Assembly: GCA_003211535.1 (NCBI GenBank)
Contig: QCSJ01000012.1
Location: 1 to 34,458 of the forward strand
DNA length: 34,458 nt
DNA from: Synechococcus sp. AG-670-A05
GTDB lineage: Bacteria; Cyanobacteriota; Cyanobacteriia; PCC-6307; Cyanobiaceae
Reading direction: 5' to 3'
The translations under genes were made by a program, and so were the position numbers. Positions 24,513-33,608 of the stretch are shown piece after piece (within the stretch, counting starts at the first letter, position 1; the number at the start of each line of letters is the position of its first letter). The notes below the pieces were generated by a model that was not told where the DNA came from, did not search any database, and was given only the letters and a program-made list of their open reading frames with translations.

Positions 24513-26690
24513 ATGATCCGACGCAGGACTCGCCGTTCACCGGTTGCCGTTGGTCAGGGTCTCCTGGGTCTTGCCCTGGGCTTGCCACTCACAGCAGCAC
24601 CTATTTTGGCGCAGGGCATGCCTGCAGCTGGGCAGGTCGGCCTCGAGACCAACCCGATGAATTCTCCGGAGTTCCAAGCACCGCGGGTGCTGATCTCGGA
24701 GGTGCTCATCGAGGGCATCAGCGGACATCCGGAGGAAGAAAGGCTGCAGGTCGCGGCCTACGACGCCATGCAGGTGCGGCCAGGCAGCCGCGTCACCCGT
24801 GCGGATCTTCAGCGCGACCTCAATGCCATCCAGGCCAGCGGCTGGTTCTCCGACGTGCGGATCTACCCGCTCAACGGCCCGCTTGGGGTGCAGGTGGTGG
24901 TGCAGGTGGAGCCGTTCCCCACTCTCTCCAGTGTTGAGCTGAACCCGGTCTCCAAAGAACTTCCCGAGGCTGTAATTGAGGAGATCTTCAGCCCCGATTT
25001 CGGCCGCACTCTGAACCTCAACGATCTGCAGGACCGGATGAAGGAGCTGCAGGCCTGGTACGCCGGGCAGGGGTACTCCCTGGCCCGCATCTCGGGGCCG
25101 AAACGGGTTAGCCCTGAGGGTGTCGTGACCTTGAAGCTCACGCAAGGACGTGTTGCCGACGTGGAGGTGCAATTCCTGAACAAAGAGGGCGATGCCACCG
25201 ATGAGAAAGGTGATCCCATCGGCGGGAAAACCAAGGAATGGGTCGTCACCCGCGAAATCTCTGTTCAGCCGGGAGACAACTTCAACCGCAACAAGCTCGA
25301 GAACGACATCAAGCGCCTTTACGGCACCCAGCTGTTCAGTGATGTAAAGGTCACCCTGAAGCCGGTGCCGGAGGAGCCCGGTGATGTGGTGATTGTGTTG
25401 GGGATCGTGGAGCAATCCACCGGCCAGTTGTCCGGGGGTCTTGGCTACAGCCAGAGCCAGGGTGTGTTCGGCCAGGTGCAACTGCAGGACAGCAATTCCT
25501 TCGGTCGCGCCTGGAACATCGGTCTCAACGTCACCTACGGCCAATACGGCGGCCTGGCCAACCTCAACTTCACCGACCCCTGGGTCAAGGGCGATCAACA
25601 TCGCACCTCATTTCGTGGCTCTCTGTTTCTCAGCCAACAGGTACCGCAGATCTTCCAGAGTGAGGAGAGCGGCAACATCCGCACCATTGAAGGCTACGAG
25701 GACAACCGCAATAAGTACGCCTACGCCGTTGACCGCAAGTACAAGTTTTCTGATTTCGAGAAGGTGCCCGGGTCGGTCAACAAGGCCGAAAAGGAATACC
25801 CCAATCGCAGTTGGTTTGATTACGAGGGTGATTCCTTCGCCTTGCGCAAAACCGGCGGCAGCCTTGCCCTAACCCGTCCCATGAATGGTGGAGACCCGTT
25901 CAAAGACACCCCCTGGCGTTTGATAGCTGGACTGTCGATCAGCGAAGTCAGGCCAATCAACTTCGCAGCTGAAACCCGCGTGTATGGCGTGTCGACCAGA
26001 AACTTCAAGGACGGTCGGGTCAAGAACAAGGACATTTTTTGCGTGTCCTACAACTGCGCTGATAGCAATCTGCTGACCGGACTGCGTTTCGCCACGACCT
26101 ACAACAACTTCAACAACCCCCGCAATCCCACCAGCGGTAACTTCTTCACCGCCAGTACCGAGCAGTTCATCGGTGTCAATGAGGATTCGCCCACCTTCAA
26201 CCGCCTGCGCGGCAGCTACACCCAGTTTTTCCCGGTGAACTGGCTGAAATTGCACAAGGGTTGCCGGCCTGAAGCAGGTGAGTCAGCAGATTGCCCCCAG
26301 GCCATCGGTGTTCAGGTGAAGACCGGCACCATCGTCGGTGATCTGCCCCCGTACGAGGCGTTCTGCATGGGCGGCTCCAACTCGATTCGCGGCTGGTACG
26401 ACTGCGACCTGGCTGTGGCTCGAACCTTTGGTGAGGTCACCCTGGAGTACCGCTTCCCGATCATCAGCGTCTTCTCCGGTGAGTTGTTCGTTGATGCCGG
26501 CACCGATTTCGAAACTCAGAAGCATGTTCCCGGCAAGCCGGGGCTGCTTCTGGACAAGGACGGTTCAGGTGTGTCCGTGGGTACTGGCGTGATCGTTGGA
26601 ACCCCGGTGGGTCCACTTCGACTTGAGGTGGCCAGCAAGGACTTCACCGACGACTGGCGCTTCAACTTGGGAGTGGGCTGGAAGTTCTAG
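24513..26690 (+). CDS. bamA: Outer membrane assembly protein of the BamA/Omp85 (Toc75-like) family
   Basis: This protein folds and inserts beta-barrel proteins in the outer membrane. It has 725 residues with a signal peptide (GLLGLALGLPLTAAPILA). A periplasmic POTRA region follows at about 55-310, with repeats such as LISEVLIEGISGHPEEERL and VADVEVQFLNKEGDA, and NFNRNKLENDIKRLYGTQLF in the last. Then comes a 16-strand barrel starting near QLSGGLGYSQSQG. The barrel contains the family GS-IRGWYDCDL motif (VRGF/Y-type, around residue 625) and ends in Phe (LGVGWKF), the usual C-terminal signature. Cyanobacterial Omp85 typically has three POTRA domains, which fits. Its TAG overlaps the lpxC GTG by one base. 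Confidence 0.95.
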   Translation: MIRRRTRRSPVAVGQGLLGLALGLPLTAAPILAQGMPAAGQVGLETNPMNSPEFQAPRVLISEVLIEGISGHPEEERLQVAAYDAMQVRPGSRVTRADLQRDLNAIQASGWFSDVRIYPLNGPLGVQVVVQVEPFPTLSSVELNPVSKELPEAVIEEIFSPDFGRTLNLNDLQDRMKELQAWYAGQGYSLARISGPKRVSPEGVVTLKLTQGRVADVEVQFLNKEGDATDEKGDPIGGKTKEWVVTREISVQPGDNFNRNKLENDIKRLYGTQLFSDVKVTLKPVPEEPGDVVIVLGIVEQSTGQLSGGLGYSQSQGVFGQVQLQDSNSFGRAWNIGLNVTYGQYGGLANLNFTDPWVKGDQHRTSFRGSLFLSQQVPQIFQSEESGNIRTIEGYEDNRNKYAYAVDRKYKFSDFEKVPGSVNKAEKEYPNRSWFDYEGDSFALRKTGGSLALTRPMNGGDPFKDTPWRLIAGLSISEVRPINFAAETRVYGVSTRNFKDGRVKNKDIFCVSYNCADSNLLTGLRFATTYNNFNNPRNPTSGNFFTASTEQFIGVNEDSPTFNRLRGSYTQFFPVNWLKLHKGCRPEAGESADCPQAIGVQVKTGTIVGDLPPYEAFCMGGSNSIRGWYDCDLAVARTFGEVTLEYRFPIISVFSGELFVDAGTDFETQKHVPGKPGLLLDKDGSGVSVGTGVIVGTPVGPLRLEVASKDFTDDWRFNLGVGWKF

Positions 26691-27517
26691 TGACCCGTTG
26701 GCCGCAGGATTACTCAGGAGCCTGGACCCTCGCCAGGGAGGTAGAACGTCATGGGATCGGCCTGCACAGCGGTGCTGTGTCGACAGTCCGCCTTTGTCCC
26801 TGCGATCAGCCCGGTTTTTACCTCAGGTCTGAGGGCAGCACCGAAGCGGTACTTCTAAGCCCTGATCAGGTGCGGGACAGTCAGCTCTGCACGACGCTGG
26901 ATCTGGGCACGCATCGGGTCGCTACTGTGGAGCACCTGCTGGCTGCCCTTTCCGGCTGTGGACTCTCCCACGGCGAGATAGTAGTACAAGGCGGTGAAAT
27001 TCCCCTGCTGGACGGTTCAGCCCTCGGCTGGGTGGAGGCGATTGCAGAGGCCGGTCTTCAACCCGCCGCCAGCGAACGGCCGCCGGCTCCACTGCTGGAG
27101 CAGCCCCTGGTGCGGCATCGCGGCAGCAGCGTGATCACCGCCACACCAGCTGACCGTTTCAGTCTTGTGGGAATTATCGATTTCCCCCAGGCAGCGATAG
27201 GTCGTCAACAACTGGCGCTGGAGCTGACGCCGCAACTTTTTGTGGAGGAGATTGCACCGGCTCGTACCTTTGGATTCCGTGAGCAGGTGGAGCAGCTGCG
27301 GGCAGCTGGTCTGATCCAGGGGGGCGCTCTGGACAATGCCCTCGTCTGCGACGGTGATCAATGGTTGAATCCGCCGCTGCGCTTTGCTGACGAACCGGTG
27401 CGCCATAAGCTGCTGGACCTCATCGGTGATTTGGCGCTTGTGGGCTTTCCCCAGGCCCAGGTCCTCGTGTACCGGGGCTCTCACGGGCTCCACACTGATC
27501 TCGCCGCTGCCCTGTGA
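26690..27517 (+). CDS. lpxC: UDP-3-O-acyl-N-acetylglucosamine deacetylase
   Basis: LpxC is the zinc deacetylase that commits UDP-acyl-GlcNAc to lipid A. The 275-residue protein begins with [21 protein letters not shown], the family opening with GLHSG. The zinc-binding [11 protein letters not shown] (His about 84) and [16 protein letters not shown] (His and Asp about 234 and 238) are present, as is [20 protein letters not shown]. The GTG start at 26690 uses the last base of the bamA TAG. The last four bases overlap fabZ as GTGA. The length is slightly shorter than the E. coli enzyme but all core motifs are visible. Confidence 0.96.
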   Translation: MTRWPQDYSGAWTLAREVERHGIGLHSGAVSTVRLCPCDQPGFYLRSEGSTEAVLLSPDQVRDSQLCTTLDLGTHRVATVEHLLAALSGCGLSHGEIVVQGGEIPLLDGSALGWVEAIAEAGLQPAASERPPAPLLEQPLVRHRGSSVITATPADRFSLVGIIDFPQAAIGRQQLALELTPQLFVEEIAPARTFGFREQVEQLRAAGLIQGGALDNALVCDGDQWLNPPLRFADEPVRHKLLDLIGDLALVGFPQAQVLVYRGSHGLHTDLAAAL

Positions 27518-27981
27518 CTGATTCCCCCAGCTCGGATGCTGCTCAGCCCGCAGTGCTGACCAGTGAACAGATTGCTGGACTGCTTCCCCACCGTTATCCG
27601 TTTGCTCTGGTGGACCGGGTGATCGCCCACGAGCCAGGGGTCTCGGCTACTGGACTCAAGAACGTGACGGTGAATGAGCCGCAGTTTCAGGGGCACTTCC
27701 CCGGACGTCCGTTGATGCCTGGTGTGCTGATTGTGGAGGCGATGGCCCAGGTGGGCGGATTGATCGTGACCCAGATGCCGGATTTGCCTAAGGGTCTGTT
27801 CGTGTTTGCCGGGATCGACGGGGTACGCTTCCGCCGCCCCGTAGTTCCCGGAGACCAGCTGGTGATCCACTGCGAACTGCTCAGCCTCAAGCGCAAACGC
27901 TTCGGCAAGGTGAAGGCGGAAGCCACGGTGGAGGGTGGACTGGTGTGTTCCGGTGAGCTGATGTTCTCCCTGGTGGACTGA
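27514..27981 (+). CDS. fabZ: 3-hydroxyacyl-ACP dehydratase
   Basis: FabZ dehydrates 3-hydroxyacyl-ACP in fatty acid synthesis and competes with LpxA for the same kind of substrate, so its place inside an lpx operon makes sense. The 155-residue hot-dog-fold protein has [20 protein letters not shown] with the catalytic His in PHRYP (about residues 27-31). [20 protein letters not shown] (about 66-85) carries the catalytic Glu. The start is GTG 27514, overlapping the lpxC TGA by four bases. Confidence 0.97.
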   Translation: MTDSPSSDAAQPAVLTSEQIAGLLPHRYPFALVDRVIAHEPGVSATGLKNVTVNEPQFQGHFPGRPLMPGVLIVEAMAQVGGLIVTQMPDLPKGLFVFAGIDGVRFRRPVVPGDQLVIHCELLSLKRKRFGKVKAEATVEGGLVCSGELMFSLVD

Positions 27982-27986
27982 GAACA

Positions 27987-28814
27987 ATGACGTTGGAGCA
28001 GGCGCCCGTTCAGATCCATCCCCAGGCGGTGGTGGACCCCAAGGCCCAGTTGGCTGCGGGGGTGGTGATCGGTCCAGGTGCTGTGGTGGGCCCTGACGTG
28101 GTGATCGGAGAGAACAGCTGGATCGGTCCCCATGCGGTGTTGGAGGGTTGTCTGACCTTGGGCCGCGACAACAAAGTTTTTCCTGGAGCCTGCCTTGGTC
28201 AGGAACCCCAGGACCTCAAATACCGGGGTGCTCCGACGGAGGTGCTGATCGGCGACGGCAACACCCTGCGGGAGTGCGTAACGATCAACCGCGCCACTAA
28301 TGAAGGGGAGGTGACACGGATCGGTAACGGCAATCTGCTGATGGCGTACTGCCATCTCGGTCACAACTGTGAGTTGGGGAATGGAATCGTGATGTCCAAT
28401 GCCATCCAGGTGGCCGGGCACGTGACCATCGAGGATCGGGCGGTGATCGGTGGCTGTCTCGGGATACACCAGTTCGTCCACGTCGGCGGGATGGCCATGG
28501 TCGGTGGTATGACCCGCGTCGAGCGTGATGTGCCCCCCTACTGCCTGGTGGAGGGGCATCCGGGGCGGGTGCGGGGACTCAACCGGGTTGGTCTTGGGCG
28601 CAGTGGCCTCGCAAGCCAGCATGACGGCCGTGAAGTCAAGCAGCTGCAAGAGATCTGGACCTTGCTGTATCGCTCCGGTCTGGTGATCGCTGAGGGGCTG
28701 AAGCAGGCCCAGCAGCAGGAGCTGTTGCCGGCGGCAGCTCATCTCTGCACCTTCCTGGCGAAGTCGATTGCTGATGGGCGCCGTGGACCGATGCCGGCGT
28801 TGAGCACTCGCTGA
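27987..28814 (+). CDS. lpxA: UDP-N-acetylglucosamine acyltransferase
   Basis: LpxA transfers a 3-hydroxyacyl chain from ACP to UDP-GlcNAc, the first step of lipid A synthesis. The 275-residue protein is a left-handed beta helix, seen as hexapeptide repeats such as [20 protein letters not shown]. The active-site His lies in [17 protein letters not shown], and [20 protein letters not shown] is typical. The C-terminal helical part ends the protein. The start at ATG 27987 is five bases after the fabZ stop, and the TGA overlaps the lpxB ATG by one base. Confidence 0.97.
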   Translation: MTLEQAPVQIHPQAVVDPKAQLAAGVVIGPGAVVGPDVVIGENSWIGPHAVLEGCLTLGRDNKVFPGACLGQEPQDLKYRGAPTEVLIGDGNTLRECVTINRATNEGEVTRIGNGNLLMAYCHLGHNCELGNGIVMSNAIQVAGHVTIEDRAVIGGCLGIHQFVHVGGMAMVGGMTRVERDVPPYCLVEGHPGRVRGLNRVGLGRSGLASQHDGREVKQLQEIWTLLYRSGLVIAEGLKQAQQQELLPAAAHLCTFLAKSIADGRRGPMPALSTR

Positions 28815-29995
28815 TGGTGCGGCTGCTTATCAGCACCGGTGAGGTATCCGGTGATCTGCAGGGCAGCCTGTTGGTACGAGCCCTGCGGGCGGAGGCCGAG
28901 CGCCGCCAGCTACCGCTGGAGCTGTTGGCTTTGGGGGGCTCCCGGATGGTGGCTGCTGGCGCGGAATTGCTGGCGGATACGGCACCGATGGGGGCCATCG
29001 GACTGTGGGAGGCCGTGCCGCTGATCCTGCCCACCCTGCGACTGCAGGCCCAGGTGGACCGGTTGCTCGAGCAGCGGCCGCTGGATGGGGCGGTGTTGAT
29101 TGACTATGTCGGCGCCAATGTGCGGCTGGGCGGCAAGCTGCGCCGCAAGCATCCGACCCTGCCGATCACGTATTACATCGCCCCCCAGGAATGGGCCTGG
29201 CGATTTGGTGATGGCAGCACCACCCGGCTGTTGGATTTCACCGATCGCATCCTGGCCATCTTCCCGGCGGAGGCTGAGTTCTATGCCCAACGCGGAGCCA
29301 CCGTCACCTGGGTGGGTCATCCCTTGCTGGATAGCTTCCAGGATCTTCCGGGCCGCGCGGAATCCCGCCAGCAGCTGGGGTTGGACCCCGAGGCTCCGGT
29401 GCTGCTGCTGCTGCCGGCCTCACGCCCTCAGGAGTTGAAATACCTGATGCCTCCCCTGGCGGCAGCAACGGCGATGTTGCAGCGCCGCCAACCTGGATTG
29501 CAGGTGCTGGTGCCGGCTGGTCTGGCGCCCTTTGAACAGCCTCTCCGCGAGGCCCTGTCGGCGGCGGGTGTGGTGGATGGGCGTGTGATCCCTGCCGCCC
29601 AGGCGGATGGCCTGAAAAAGATCCTTTGTGCTGCAGCAGATCTGGCCCTGGGCAAGTCGGGCACGGTGAATCTGGAGCTGGCCCTACAGGGGGTGCCCCA
29701 GGTGGTGGGATACCGCGTCAGTGGCCTGACGGCGTTTGTGGCCAAGCACCTGTTGCGTTTCCAGGTGGATCACATCTCGCCGGTGAATCTGCTTCTGCAG
29801 CAGCGCCTGGTGCCGGAGCTGCTACAGGACGAGCTGACTGCCGAAGCGCTGGTGGAACAGGCCCTGCCGCTGTTGCAGCCCGGGCCCGAACGGCAGCGGA
29901 TGCTGGATGGCTACGGTCAGCTGAGATCAACACTGGGGGAGCCGGGCGTGACCGAGCGGGCAGCCAAGACCATTCTTGATCAGGTGCAGCGGTGA
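28814..29995 (+). CDS. lpxB: Lipid-A-disaccharide synthase
   Basis: LpxB condenses UDP-diacylglucosamine with lipid X to make the lipid A disaccharide, as a GT-B glycosyltransferase at the inner membrane. The 393-residue protein starts [20 protein letters not shown] (family signature SxGExSGD). It has [33 protein letters not shown], and GHPLLDSF with [11 protein letters not shown]. Its acceptor and nucleotide site includes [20 protein letters not shown] (about residues 277-296). It overlaps lpxA by one base and msrA by four bases, so it is coupled at both ends. Confidence 0.97.
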   Translation: MVRLLISTGEVSGDLQGSLLVRALRAEAERRQLPLELLALGGSRMVAAGAELLADTAPMGAIGLWEAVPLILPTLRLQAQVDRLLEQRPLDGAVLIDYVGANVRLGGKLRRKHPTLPITYYIAPQEWAWRFGDGSTTRLLDFTDRILAIFPAEAEFYAQRGATVTWVGHPLLDSFQDLPGRAESRQQLGLDPEAPVLLLLPASRPQELKYLMPPLAAATAMLQRRQPGLQVLVPAGLAPFEQPLREALSAAGVVDGRVIPAAQADGLKKILCAAADLALGKSGTVNLELALQGVPQVVGYRVSGLTAFVAKHLLRFQVDHISPVNLLLQQRLVPELLQDELTAEALVEQALPLLQPGPERQRMLDGYGQLRSTLGEPGVTERAAKTILDQVQR

Positions 29996-30633
29996 GACGG
30001 CTGCTGCTGGCCTTGCTGATCGGGTTGCTGGCGCTCCCCTCTGCCGTGATGGCCAACACGGAGACTGCGGTGTTTGCCGGTGGCTGCTTTTGGTGCCTGG
30101 AGCACGACCTGGAAGATCTCCCCGGCGTGCTGGAGGCCACCAGCGGCTATAGCGGCGGCCATGTGGACGACCCCACCTACCGCCAGGTGAGCGGCGAAAA
30201 AACAGGCCATCAGGAAGTGGTGGAGGTACGGTTCGATCCGGCCCAGATCAGTTACGGCACGTTGCTGCGCAGTTACTGGCGCAACGTGGATCCCCTGGAT
30301 GGGGACGGCCAGTTCTGCGACCGCGGCGATTCCTATCGGCCGGTGATCTTCACTGCCGATGCAGCCCAGGCCCGTGATGCGGAAGCGAGTGCCCAGGCTG
30401 CTGCCCTGGAGCTGGGACAGCCCCGCTCGGAGCTGAAAGTGGAGCTGCGTGATGCAGCGCGCTTCTGGCCTGCTGAGGACTATCACCAGAACTACGCTGA
30501 TCTGAATGCCCTGAAATACAACTTTTATCGCTTCAGTTGCGGCCGTGATCGGCGACTCGATGAAGTCTGGGGTGCATCAGCCCGCAGAGGTGATGCCTGG
30601 CTGGAGCCAGCCCAACTCGGTCGAAATCCTTAA
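29992..30633 (+). CDS. msrA: Peptide methionine-S-sulfoxide reductase A, exported form
   Basis: MsrA reduces methionine-S-sulfoxide in proteins. The catalytic [17 protein letters not shown] motif lies at about residues 29-45, followed by [18 protein letters not shown] and [12 protein letters not shown], then [22 protein letters not shown]. Residues 1-22 form a signal peptide ([20 protein letters not shown] with probable cleavage after AVMA). The enzyme should therefore work in the periplasm or thylakoid lumen, where it would need an exported reductant. The start is GTG 29992, overlapping the lpxB TGA by four bases. The 213-residue length includes the leader and a short Arg-rich C-terminus. 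Confidence 0.94.
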   Translation: MRRLLLALLIGLLALPSAVMANTETAVFAGGCFWCLEHDLEDLPGVLEATSGYSGGHVDDPTYRQVSGEKTGHQEVVEVRFDPAQISYGTLLRSYWRNVDPLDGDGQFCDRGDSYRPVIFTADAAQARDAEASAQAAALELGQPRSELKVELRDAARFWPAEDYHQNYADLNALKYNFYRFSCGRDRRLDEVWGASARRGDAWLEPAQLGRNP

Positions 30634-30774
30634 GAAACCAATAGTCAACCTATCGAAAAGATTAAGCGAATGAGTCGTCTCGATTAAGTCAGTTCTCAGT
30701 GAACAGTCGGGTTTTCGCCCATCGACCAGTATTAAAGCCATGCTTACGCTCATAGTCGCGATGGGAGGAGACGT

Positions 30775-30966
30775 ATGTATTTGCTGACCATTAAGGATGG
30801 TCTCGGCACCCGTCATATCGGCCCATATCCATCTCCGAAGCATGCTTCGGATGATCTCGATCGTGTGCTCGAATCCTGCTCCGATCGCGCGCGTTGGCAG
30901 ATCCACGCATTGGAAACACCCGAGCGCCACGGCTCCACACGGTTTCACGCCGTTGCGGCGTCCTGA
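30775..30966 (+). CDS. Small conserved-looking protein, unknown function
   Basis: The ORF codes for 63 residues and starts at ATG 30775 after a good ribosome site (GGAGGAG, 30764-30770). The sequence MYLLTIKDGLGTRHIGPYPS followed by a helix (SDDLDRVLESCSDRARWQIH) reads as a small alpha/beta domain, with no signal peptide or membrane helix. The upstream 141 bases are AT-rich compared with the surroundings and probably hold its promoter. It abuts the convergent membrane-protein gene exactly, stop to stop, with no spacer. No family recognised. Confidence 0.7.
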   Translation: MYLLTIKDGLGTRHIGPYPSPKHASDDLDRVLESCSDRARWQIHALETPERHGSTRFHAVAAS

Positions 30967-31209
30967 TCAGCTCCTGGACCCTCTGCCGGGAAAGCCTTTC
31001 GTCAAGCCGCTGTCGATCATCAGACCGATTCCTGCGTTGATGCAGATCAGGCTGAGGGTTCCTGTCCAGAACCACCCTCCTGCCTGACCTCCTATCAGCT
31101 GAACAACCCGGCGGCTCACCGCCTCCCCGAAAAGACAGAGACCCACCGGCAGCAGCAGCACGCCCGACTGGGCCTTCAGGTACCAGCGCAAGGGTGAGGC
31201 TGATTTCAT
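30967..31209 (-). CDS. Small membrane protein, unknown function
   Basis: The 80-residue protein has a basic N-terminus (MKSASPLRWYLKAQ), then two hydrophobic segments at about 15-28 (SGVLLLPVGLCLFG) and 46-66 (WFWTGTLSLICINAGIGLMI), separated by a loop with RRVVQLIGGQAGG. The C-terminus is polar. This fits an inner- or thylakoid-membrane hairpin protein. Its ATG overlaps the pepA TGA by four bases, so it is probably translated with pepA. I do not recognise a family. Confidence 0.7.
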   Translation of the reverse strand: MKSASPLRWYLKAQSGVLLLPVGLCLFGEAVSRRVVQLIGGQAGGWFWTGTLSLICINAGIGLMIDSGLTKGFPGRGSRS

Positions 31210-32669
31210 GCCAGGTTGCAGATCCAGTTGGCCAGGGTACGGACGCCGTAACCGGTGGCACCGGCGGGGTCGAGGCCTCGGCCTTTGTCGGTCCAGACAG
31301 TGCCAGCGATGTCGATGTGGGCCCAGGCAATGCCTTCGCCAACAAAATGCTCAAGGAACAGAGCAGCTGTGATCGAGCCACCGGGCCTGGGTCCGGTGTT
31401 CTTGAAGTCGGCCAGTTTGGATTTCAGACCTTCCTTGTAAGAGGCGCGAAGCGGCATCCGCCACAGCCCTTCTCCGCCGGCATCGGCGGCCTGCTGCAGC
31501 GCCGTGGCAAGGCCATCGTTGTTGCTCCACAGGCCTGCTATCTCATCGCCGAGGGCGACAACGCAGGCGCCGGTTAGGGTGGCTAGGTCAACAACGGCAT
31601 CGGGCTTTTGCTCACAGGCATAGAGCAGAGCATCGGCCAGGGTGAGGCGGCCTTCGGCGTCGGTGTTATTTATCTCGATAGTGGTGCCATCGGCAGCGGT
31701 GACGATGTCGCCGGGGTGGACGGCGGAGCCGTTGATCATGTTTTCGCAGGAGGCCACGATCATGTGCACTTCCACCCCCGTCGGTTTGCGCTCGGCGATG
31801 GAGCGCATGGCCCCCAGCACCGCAGCGCTGCCGCCCATGTCGAACTTCATCATGTCGATCTGGGCGCCCCCCACCTTGAGGTTGTAGCCGCCGGAATCGA
31901 AGGTGAGCCCCTTGCCCACTAGGGCGACCCGGCGCTTCACCTCGCCTTCGGGGTGATAAATCAGATGGATTAGTTTCGGGTCGAGATCAGAGCCCTGGCT
32001 AACGCAGAGAAACGCCCCCATGCCGCGGGCCTCGCAGTCGGCCTGTTCCAGCACGGAAAGTTCAAGGTCGTAATTGCGGGAGAGCTCGGCGGCGGTCTTC
32101 GCCAGGGCTGCAGGGGTAACCACGTTCGGTGGTGCGGCCACCAGTTCACGGGCTAGCTCCACACCGGCGCAATTGGCCGCAACGGCATCGAGGCCGGTGG
32201 TAGCGGCCTCCGGTAGACCGATCAGCTCCAGGGCGTCCGGTTGACGCCGTGGTTCCGGGGCCTTGCGGAAGCGCTGGTCGGCATAGAGGGCCAGCCGTGC
32301 TGCTTCCGCAGCAGCGGCTGCAGCCGCGGTCGGTTCCAGGCCATCCCAGCTGAGCTGCAGCCCCAGGCTGCCGGTTTGGCCGGTGGCGGCCTTGGCGGCT
32401 CTGGCAGCAGCGCTGCGCACCCCCTCGAGATTGAAGCCATTGGCTGGTCCCAGTCCGAGCACCACAAGCCGCTGGGGGCCGTCGCCGCCGAGGCGGTTGA
32501 TCAGCAGCTGATCCGCCGGTTTGCCTTTGAACTGCTGCTGTTCAAGGGCTGCCCCCAGGCCGGGGAAGCGTGCTTCTAGTGCAGTGGCTGACTGATCCTG
32601 CAGCAGCCCCACCACCAGCACATGACCGGTCCAATCCTGAACACCTTTGCTGGAAAGAGAGCAGCGCAT
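31206..32669 (-). CDS. pepA: Leucyl aminopeptidase, M17 family
   Basis: PepA removes N-terminal residues from peptides in the cytoplasm, using two metal ions. The 487-residue length fits the hexameric M17 enzymes. The N-terminal domain is variable, and the catalytic domain carries VGKGLTFDSGGYNLK with the Lys and Asp metal ligands (about residues 252-266). MKFDMGGSAAVLGAM and the hallmark NNTDAEGRLTLADALLYA (about residues 330-347) follow. In some bacteria PepA also binds DNA, but nothing here tests that. The ATG is at 32669. A small membrane protein is coupled at its 3' end. Confidence 0.97.
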   Translation of the reverse strand: MRCSLSSKGVQDWTGHVLVVGLLQDQSATALEARFPGLGAALEQQQFKGKPADQLLINRLGGDGPQRLVVLGLGPANGFNLEGVRSAAARAAKAATGQTGSLGLQLSWDGLEPTAAAAAAAEAARLALYADQRFRKAPEPRRQPDALELIGLPEAATTGLDAVAANCAGVELARELVAAPPNVVTPAALAKTAAELSRNYDLELSVLEQADCEARGMGAFLCVSQGSDLDPKLIHLIYHPEGEVKRRVALVGKGLTFDSGGYNLKVGGAQIDMMKFDMGGSAAVLGAMRSIAERKPTGVEVHMIVASCENMINGSAVHPGDIVTAADGTTIEINNTDAEGRLTLADALLYACEQKPDAVVDLATLTGACVVALGDEIAGLWSNNDGLATALQQAADAGGEGLWRMPLRASYKEGLKSKLADFKNTGPRPGGSITAALFLEHFVGEGIAWAHIDIAGTVWTDKGRGLDPAGATGYGVRTLANWICNLA

Positions 32670-32737
32670 GGTCTGGCGCGTCGCAAATGCTGAGCGTAGC
32701 GATGCTGCTAGGAGAGGGAGCCGATGACGAGGAGGAG

Positions 32738-32827
32738 ATGTTCTCCAATGTGGCCCTACTGGCCGTGGCGGCCCTGATCGGCGTTAGCCCACTGGTATGG
32801 GTGATCCTTCACTCAAACGGCGGCTGA
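32738..32827 (+). CDS. Possible 29-residue membrane peptide
   Basis: ATG 32738 opens a frame for a 29-residue peptide that is one hydrophobic helix (FSNVALLAVAALIGVSPLVW) with a short polar end. The purine-rich GAGGAGG just before it resembles a ribosome site but is only about two bases from the ATG, which is close. ATG 32702 would add a 12-residue acidic N-terminus. Size and shape recall the single-helix subunits of cyanobacterial photosystems and cytochrome b6f, but I cannot match it to a named one. It is divergent from pepA, and its last 19 bases overlap the frameshifted gene on the other strand. Confidence 0.4.
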   Translation: MFSNVALLAVAALIGVSPLVWVILHSNGG

Positions 32828-33020
32828 CAGCGCTCATGCAGGGCTTTGATGACTAGGGCATCGTCATCGTCCTGGCTATGAATCAGAAACGCCACCTGTC
32901 CAAGGGATATGGGCGCCTGGAGGTTGTGGTTGCTGAGGAACTAGGAGCTCGTCCACGTAGCTCTCCACGAAGGGGAAGATTTCCAGCAGCTTCTAGGGTG
33001 GCAAAAAAGGTCGTAGGCAC
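32809..33020 (-). pseudogene. Small conserved-looking gene with two frameshifts
   Basis: On the minus strand GTG 33020 opens MPTTFFATL, then the protein-like sequence moves to a second frame (LLEIFPFVESYVDEL) and then a third (FLSNHNLQAPISLGQVAFLI, then HSQDDDDALVIKALHERC) ending at TGA 32809-32811. Changing CTAG to CTG at 32993-32996 and again at 32941-32944 restores one 69-residue frame with start, stop and even composition. The restored protein looks like a small acidic alpha-helical protein; no family recognised. It starts 15 bases after the GIY-YIG-like gene. Real decay by two single-base insertions or two read errors would look the same. Confidence 0.7.
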
Positions 33021-33035
33021 GGCCTGCGGAACACC

Positions 33036-33608
33036 TCACAGATCAGAGGTGAACGGCGTGGCCCAGCGCTGGCGGGTTTCTTTGTTGAACGGCGGCAGCC
33101 ACTGCTGGATCAGAGCCTGTTCCAGGCTCCGCCGGGCTCTGGTGGCGCGGGGTACGTCGCTGCAGAAGCGGATGCTCAGTTGATGGGGCAGACCGCAGCG
33201 CTGCAGGGCTTCGCCGTAGGCCGCGAGGTAGGCCTTGCAATCGTGTTCGCCTTTCCAGCGGCGATCAGCGGCCATGGTTTCGCCGATGTAAAGCAGCAGC
33301 GGCTGCTCGAGATCCGCTGGACGATCCAGGACGAAGTACATCGCCGCTCCAGCGTGAGGGCTGTCAGGCCAGCGCCAGAAGGTCAGCGGCAACGGCGTGA
33401 GAGCCAGGGGATCGATGGCGCAGAGCGCATCGCTGTGGCTGTCACCGAACAGGTTGGTTTGACTTGTGTGCTCAGGATCGCCGCGAAACAACGGGGCCTG
33501 ATGGCCATGCAGCCGCTGCTGCCAGCCCCGCAGCTGATCGGCATCCAGCATCAGCTCCGCGGCTGGTGATGTGGCCAGTCCGGCGGTGGCGAACAGATCC
33601 CCCTGCAT
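33036..33608 (-). CDS. GIY-YIG nuclease-like protein
   Basis: The 190-residue protein has a C-terminal half resembling the GIY-YIG fold: AAMYFVLD (about 88-95, in the GIY place but without Gly-Ile-Tyr), LLLYIGET (104-111, the YIG element), Arg117 in DRRWKGEH, Glu163 in RRSLEQALIQQW, and PPFNKE with Asn175. These match the order of the Tyr, Arg, Glu and Asn active-site residues, so it may be an active endonuclease, though the first motif is divergent. The N-terminal 80 residues are Asp/Leu-rich and not recognised. It overlaps the upstream helix-hairpin-helix gene by one base, suggesting the two are made together. Substrate unknown. Confidence 0.75.
   Translation of the reverse strand: MQGDLFATAGLATSPAAELMLDADQLRGWQQRLHGHQAPLFRGDPEHTSQTNLFGDSHSDALCAIDPLALTPLPLTFWRWPDSPHAGAAMYFVLDRPADLEQPLLLYIGETMAADRRWKGEHDCKAYLAAYGEALQRCGLPHQLSIRFCSDVPRATRARRSLEQALIQQWLPPFNKETRQRWATPFTSDL

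Noticed and set aside
30634-30774. AT-rich gap before the 63-residue gene as a small RNA gene
   Set aside because: I found no stable hairpin with a T-run and no recognisable small RNA motif such as Yfr1; it is more likely promoter and leader.
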